Of a stretch of 64,000 nucleotides of DNA, positions 59,697-64,000 are shown piece by piece. The position numbers were made by a program, and so were the translations under genes. This stretch comes from Diploscapter coronatus (taxonomy: Eukaryota; Nematoda; Chromadorea; Rhabditida; Rhabditidae), in assembly GCA_964036155.1 (NCBI GenBank), contig OZ038423.1, positions 40,315,249 through 40,379,248 on the forward strand, written 5' to 3'. How positions within the stretch are numbered: position 1 is the first letter of the stretch; each line of letters begins with the position of its first letter. The notes under the pieces are model-generated. The model was given only the letters and a program-made list of their open reading frames with translations. It had not been told where the DNA came from and ran no database searches.

Positions 59697-61303
59697 ATGC
59701 AGTTTTGCCGATTCACGAAGTTGTCCGATTCAGATGAGAAGTATGAAATCCAAGAGAACGTGTTCATGCGATGGGCCAATTCGCTGCTGGCTAACGATCC
59801 AATCAAAGTAAGAAAAGTCTTTCTATCAAAAATATTCTACTTTACTTCGTTTTCAAAGTGATGTTGCAAATTATCCCAGCATATTCAACGATATCATCAT
59901 CATCATCATCATCATCAAAATGATTTACTTTTTCAGGATTTCAAAGACCTGGCGGACATCAAATACATCGCGCCCGTTGTGCAGCTCGTCACTGGAAATA
60001 ATCTGGTAATCCTTTCAATTTCGTCATGATAAGGATTGGGGGTATTCCACTTCTGAAATTTAACAATTTTATTCCGTTCACTTGCGTCCAGCTATGATTC
60101 CATTTTGCCGAAATCTTTGGGATAATTTCTCTGACATTTCCCTTAATTTCAGCCTTTGACCGGCGAGCGTCTGGACGATTGTCACGCGATTCTGCAGGCT
60201 CTGTCCGATCTGAAGACCGTTCCACAGGATTTTGTCGACTCACAGCAGGTTATTTTACTGGCTATTCGCGCAACATTAAAGCCTAAATTTGATCAAGAAC
60301 AAGGCGATTAGGATATTTCAGTTCAAACTCAATTTTGTTCTAGAAAAACTTCCGATTTCGATCTCGGTTTTCTGTTCACCCCTAATTTCTATCATATTTA
60401 TTTGCTGTTTTACTTTGCACTATAATATTTTTCTTGTGGTTCTAACAAGTTGTAATTAGAAAGCTTTCAGAAGGCAGTACTGAATGTCTGGTGGACGATT
60501 ATCAAGGCCTTCTGGAAAAATTTCGCTCCTAAGCCATTTGGAGAAGAAAAAGTGAGATTTTATGAAATCGTGTTAGAAATGAAGAAAACTCAGCTGATGG
60601 AAGCAATAAAGGACTGGTGTTTGGAAGCGACGAAGGGCAATGAGTCTGTGTGCATCAACGACTTCACTTCCTCTTGGAGAGATGGTCATGCATTCAATGC
60701 TCTTCTGCATTCTATCGAGTGAGTTGATTATTTCTGAATTTTGCATACATGTAAACACTGCAAAAGAAATTACATTGTTGATAGAGGCAAATTTATCCAA
60801 AACTCTTGAAGCAGAATTTTCCGAAACTAAAAATCAATTCGTTCAGTGATTATGTCGACAAGATTTTCCGTCGAAAACCGACTTAAAAGTATTTACTTCT
60901 TGAACAACACATCATTTATGATGCTGCTATTTTGTGATAATTGCACTAATAGCTCCATTTCGTATTGTATCTTAACGATAGAAGCATCTTTCTCTCTGTA
61001 TTTCCATATTATGCTTCTTTTCACTCTATAGAAATAGAGCGAATAGAATGGAGAGGGGAAAGATTCTTTCGTAGTTAGGTGACAGGATAGTGCGATCTCA
61101 TCATTATTTTTTCTATCTAACAATAAGAGTCGTGAAGTTACCAGGAAAAAGCAAAATCTCGTTTGACCAAGATGTATGCAGAACAACTTGCATAATAATT
61201 GTTTGAATTTCAGCCATAATCTGGTCAATTTGAAGAAGCTGGACTCGATGAGTGCGATCGAGAGAATCGATTCTGCTTTTGGCATTGCAGAGGCGCATTT
61301 CAG
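59697..61303 (+). CDS. Tandem calponin-homology actin-binding protein, 5' part
   Basis: Six exons join in frame: 59697-59807, 59937-60005, 60153-60248, 60471-60551, 60594-60718 and 61214-61303. CH1 spans ENVFMRWANSLLANDPIKDF to QKAVLNVWWTIIKAFWKNF. It contains LVTGNNLPLTGERLDDCHAI, equivalent to the spectrin/dystrophin LLEVLTGEKLP region. After a short linker CH2 begins with LMEAIKDWCLEATKG, NDFTSSWRDGHAFNALLHSI and LDSMSAIERIDSAFGIAEAH. Paired CH domains with this linker bind F-actin in spectrin, dystrophin, nesprin and plectin relatives; the subfamily cannot be chosen from this part. CH1 is rather divergent. The start (ATG 59697) is provisional, since the frame stays open upstream and another 5' exon is possible. 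The last donor is GC (AGG|GCAAGT). The rest of the gene lies beyond the right edge. Confidence 0.83.
59893..59917. repeat. (ATC)n microsatellite
   Basis: About eight uninterrupted ATC/CAT units within the first intron of the CH-domain gene. Confidence 0.9.
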
Positions 61304-64000
61304 GGCAAGTCGATTCCTCACTCCTAAAGGTTGGCTTTCTTTATTTAATTTCATCACTTATTTCCTTTCCACCTCGTAAATCTCCACTCTGTCACAGTAT
61401 GTCAGGTTGTAGATGATATCTCACTCTTGCCGCATTTGCGCAATACAATCCTTCAATGCGAAACAGGACAATAGGGGGCATAGAGAGCGAAGGGCGATAT
61501 TTCCTAATTGCGGTTCGTTTTGTACACAACCAATGGAATGGGAGAGTGGGAAAGGAGAGAGAAGATGACCTAGTGCAGGCAGTGTTGTGCCTCGGTCTAC
61601 CTGTGTTGAGTCTCTCCTTCTCTTCCCCTCTCTCCTTTTTTTTTGTCTATTCTTTCACTTTGCTTTCTGTTTTCCTTGTCCTCTTGCCAAATGAATTTGT
61701 CAAAATTTATCCGATTCTTGATAAGCGTACGAATTTCTTTCTGATCGTTTTTCAGCTACTTCGAAATCTCATGTTTTATCACTATTTGTTCGTTTCTCTT
61801 CTTCTTTTCACGATCGCCTTCTAAACTGGTCACATTTCGACCTATTATCCTCTGCTTGTATCCTCATCTCTTCAGTCAATTTTCGCTAGAGCCTTTCTTC
61901 ATTTGTATCTTCTGTTTTATCTTTCATCATCCCTTTCTTTTTATATTTTCGCGCATCGTTGCAAGAATGCAGCGGATCTGTCTGATTGTCTGATTGAGTG
62001 ACTGCGCGAGTCATTTCGGTGATAAATGAGAGTCGGGAGGCAATTAGCGGATTTAGGCAGTGCACTTCGAAGTTTTATTTCGCGCGGAATAAAAAGAATG
62101 GCAATGAAACGCGATTTCTGCCGATTTGCCCGATTTTCGCGATTTTTCAAATCAACTTCCGCTGCGCAGATCGCTCAATTTCGGCCTATCTTCCGTTTTC
62201 GCTTGAATTCTTATTTAAACTTTCATCATTGCATCAACACCCATTTTGTGCTTCTCTCCACTCCTTCCATTCTTCCCTGTTGACTGTTTGTTCACGCTCT
62301 GTTCTGCAGCCCGCTTCCAGCCTAGGCCTTTTCATCTTTCACCAATTCCACCCTTTCAGCCGATAATCGTTCCTGCGCCTGCTTGAGCCCTCTTCATTCT
62401 CATTGCAAAACGATTCGCGCTTCTTTCGCTGTACAAAAATGGTCGATTCATCGAAAACATGTGCGTTTGTTTTTATTGAAAAAGTCGCAAAATTAATTCT
62501 TCCATCATGCGATATTTGCGAGAAGATAGGCTTTAGTTGCCCGATTCCTGAACTGTATCGAGGGTTTTGTTTTGATTCTTCAAAGTTTCTATCAAGAAGA
62601 TTCCTTTTCGTCCATTATCTTTTGCTCGATCTCACTCACCATCTATTTGTATCAAGCCCAACAAAAAGCTTTACTATTCATCTCTGCATCTCTATCGAAC
62701 CTTTCTTTTTTCTCTTCCCTGCAACCTTTCCACTTTATTTATTTTCTCGTCTGCTCTCTCCTCATTCTTCATACTCTTTCAGCAGCTCTTACTTTTTTTC
62801 TTCTTCCGAGTAACCTCTTTTCTATCTGTCTAGTTCATTCGGTTTGGTTTTTCTTTCGATTTTCAAAGTTTCTCCTCTCTCTAGCGACTGACCTAAGCCT
62901 AAGCAGGTTAGGAGTGACGATTCCTCCACCTACTCCCTGCTTCCTTGATAACTGCTCCTTCGACTTGCAGGTCATTTTTGTCGTTCACCTTCTGCATTCC
63001 TTTATGTTTGACCACTTCAACACTCCAGTTCATCCTCGCTTTTATCGATTATTTGTCAGTTTTGTTCAGTTTTGCGTGTTTGTACGTTCCCAGTTCAGTC
63101 CATTTTCCCTGTCTGAGTGACACATACAAGTCTACCTGTGAGTAGGAGTCTCGAATGTCGAATGACAGGTTCTTCTACCTAATCACCTCTCTCCTCTCTC
63201 TTTTTCTCTATCAGCTTATCAGTCAATCGATGACCATTCCTCTCTCCCAGCTGCAGCTGCGTTATCCCCTTGTCTTTAGTCCCCATCCCCTGTCCCACTT
63301 CCCTCCCCTTCACAGATCCAGGCATTGATTGTCTGTATATCCCCCAGCTTCCATATTCATGTATCTCATTCTCATTCCCTAGGGATCTCTGCCCTTTGCA
63401 TTGTTGTGGCCGTTCTGCTTCCAAACTGTACAATGCAATGCATTACATTAATTGCCTATGTAATCTCATCCAAATTCCCGTTTGAAAGCATTGTATTCCA
63501 TACATTTTGTGGGATTAATTCGGACATCTTATCTGCATTTTATGCGTGAGAAACTTATTTGCCATTTGATACACTATTCTTTGCATTATAGTTCAATTCC
63601 TTAGGCTTTTCCATCCTCTTGAAAAAAGCGTTTTTGGTAGAAATGTGATAGTTTGAAACTATAACTCTAGAAAGGAAATACTTTCAAACCCAAAATGTCA
63701 TAATAGTCCACCCTAAATCGACGATAAACCTGATAATATGGTTCTGATCCAAAAAGTAGGCCAAAATACTCGCACACAACCATGCACAAACAATATTTCG
63801 CTTGTGAAAATGTGTTCATTTTGGGTGATGAATTTTGCAATTTTTAGATAAGAATGTTTATTTGTATTTTTCTTCAAAAGAGCTCTTCTTTACAGTCCGA
63901 ATCATCTTTCTATATAGAAAGTTTAACCAAAAGCGCGATTTAGCGAATCTATTTGGGGACCCTAATTATAGTGCGCTAAATATTCGAACCAATTTCGACC
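61304..64000 (+). other. Long intron of the CH-domain gene, right end open
   Basis: No exon continuing the second CH domain could be found in 2.7 kb, so this is read as one intron running off the window. The plus strand is C/T-rich from about 61,600 to 63,500, like the other long introns. The translated frames are low-complexity Phe/Ser/Leu strings. Nothing else is recognised. Confidence 0.55.

Noticed and set aside
60290..60385. A possible fourth hAT-like MITE at TTCACCCCTAATT
   Set aside because: No matching left end and no flanking duplication could be found.

Overview
This is a 64 kb piece of an animal nuclear genome. Nearly every gene is built from many short exons with GT-AG introns. 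Many introns are only 42-60 bp long, while a few run to several kb. The gene set (class-1 transmembrane semaphorin without an Ig domain, ZO protein with a ZU5 domain, XMAP215/ZYG-9-type TOG protein, BRWD/PHIP homologue) points to a protostome invertebrate. The tiny introns, a start codon lying directly on a 3' splice site, and the ZYG-9-like TOG repeats make a nematode or another ecdysozoan my leading guess. I cannot fix the species.

Layout. 1-5161 (-): BRWD/PHIP-type WD40 protein, running off the left edge. 6504-7564 (-): UBE2V ubiquitin-conjugating enzyme variant, divergent from 7820-10158 (+), a zeta-crystallin-type quinone oxidoreductase; they share a 255-bp intergenic promoter. 12829-21650 (+): zonula occludens (ZO/TJP) scaffold of about 1,200 aa. 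29395-38690 (+): class-1 semaphorin, 714 aa, with its signal-peptide exon 3.8 kb ahead of the rest. 40476-45832 (+): two-TOG microtubule regulator, 777 aa. 47082-47798 (+): strongly diverged histone H2A, 181 aa. 48297-51705 (-): SLC37-type sugar-phosphate transporter, 509 aa. 52633-58149 (-): an Hsp70 ATPase domain followed by three tandem kelch propeller modules, apparently one gene. 59697 to beyond the right edge (+): tandem calponin-homology (actin-binding) protein, 5' part only.

The genes do not form one pathway. Several are cytoskeleton or junction proteins (ZO, semaphorin, TOG, CH-domain protein), but they look like ordinary neighbours.

The most novel item is the Hsp70-kelch locus. A 43-bp intron that fits the local intron size joins the complete Hsp70 nucleotide-binding domain in frame to kelch repeats. 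The kelch part is a 1.2-kb unit repeated three times, and the middle copy has lost a splice acceptor. The locus is AT-rich even in exons and is bracketed by direct repeats that look like kelch 3' flanks. Also notable are the diverged H2A, three hAT-like MITEs with 8-bp target duplications, two other inverted-repeat elements, two GC-AG introns, and a strong sense-strand pyrimidine bias across the long introns.
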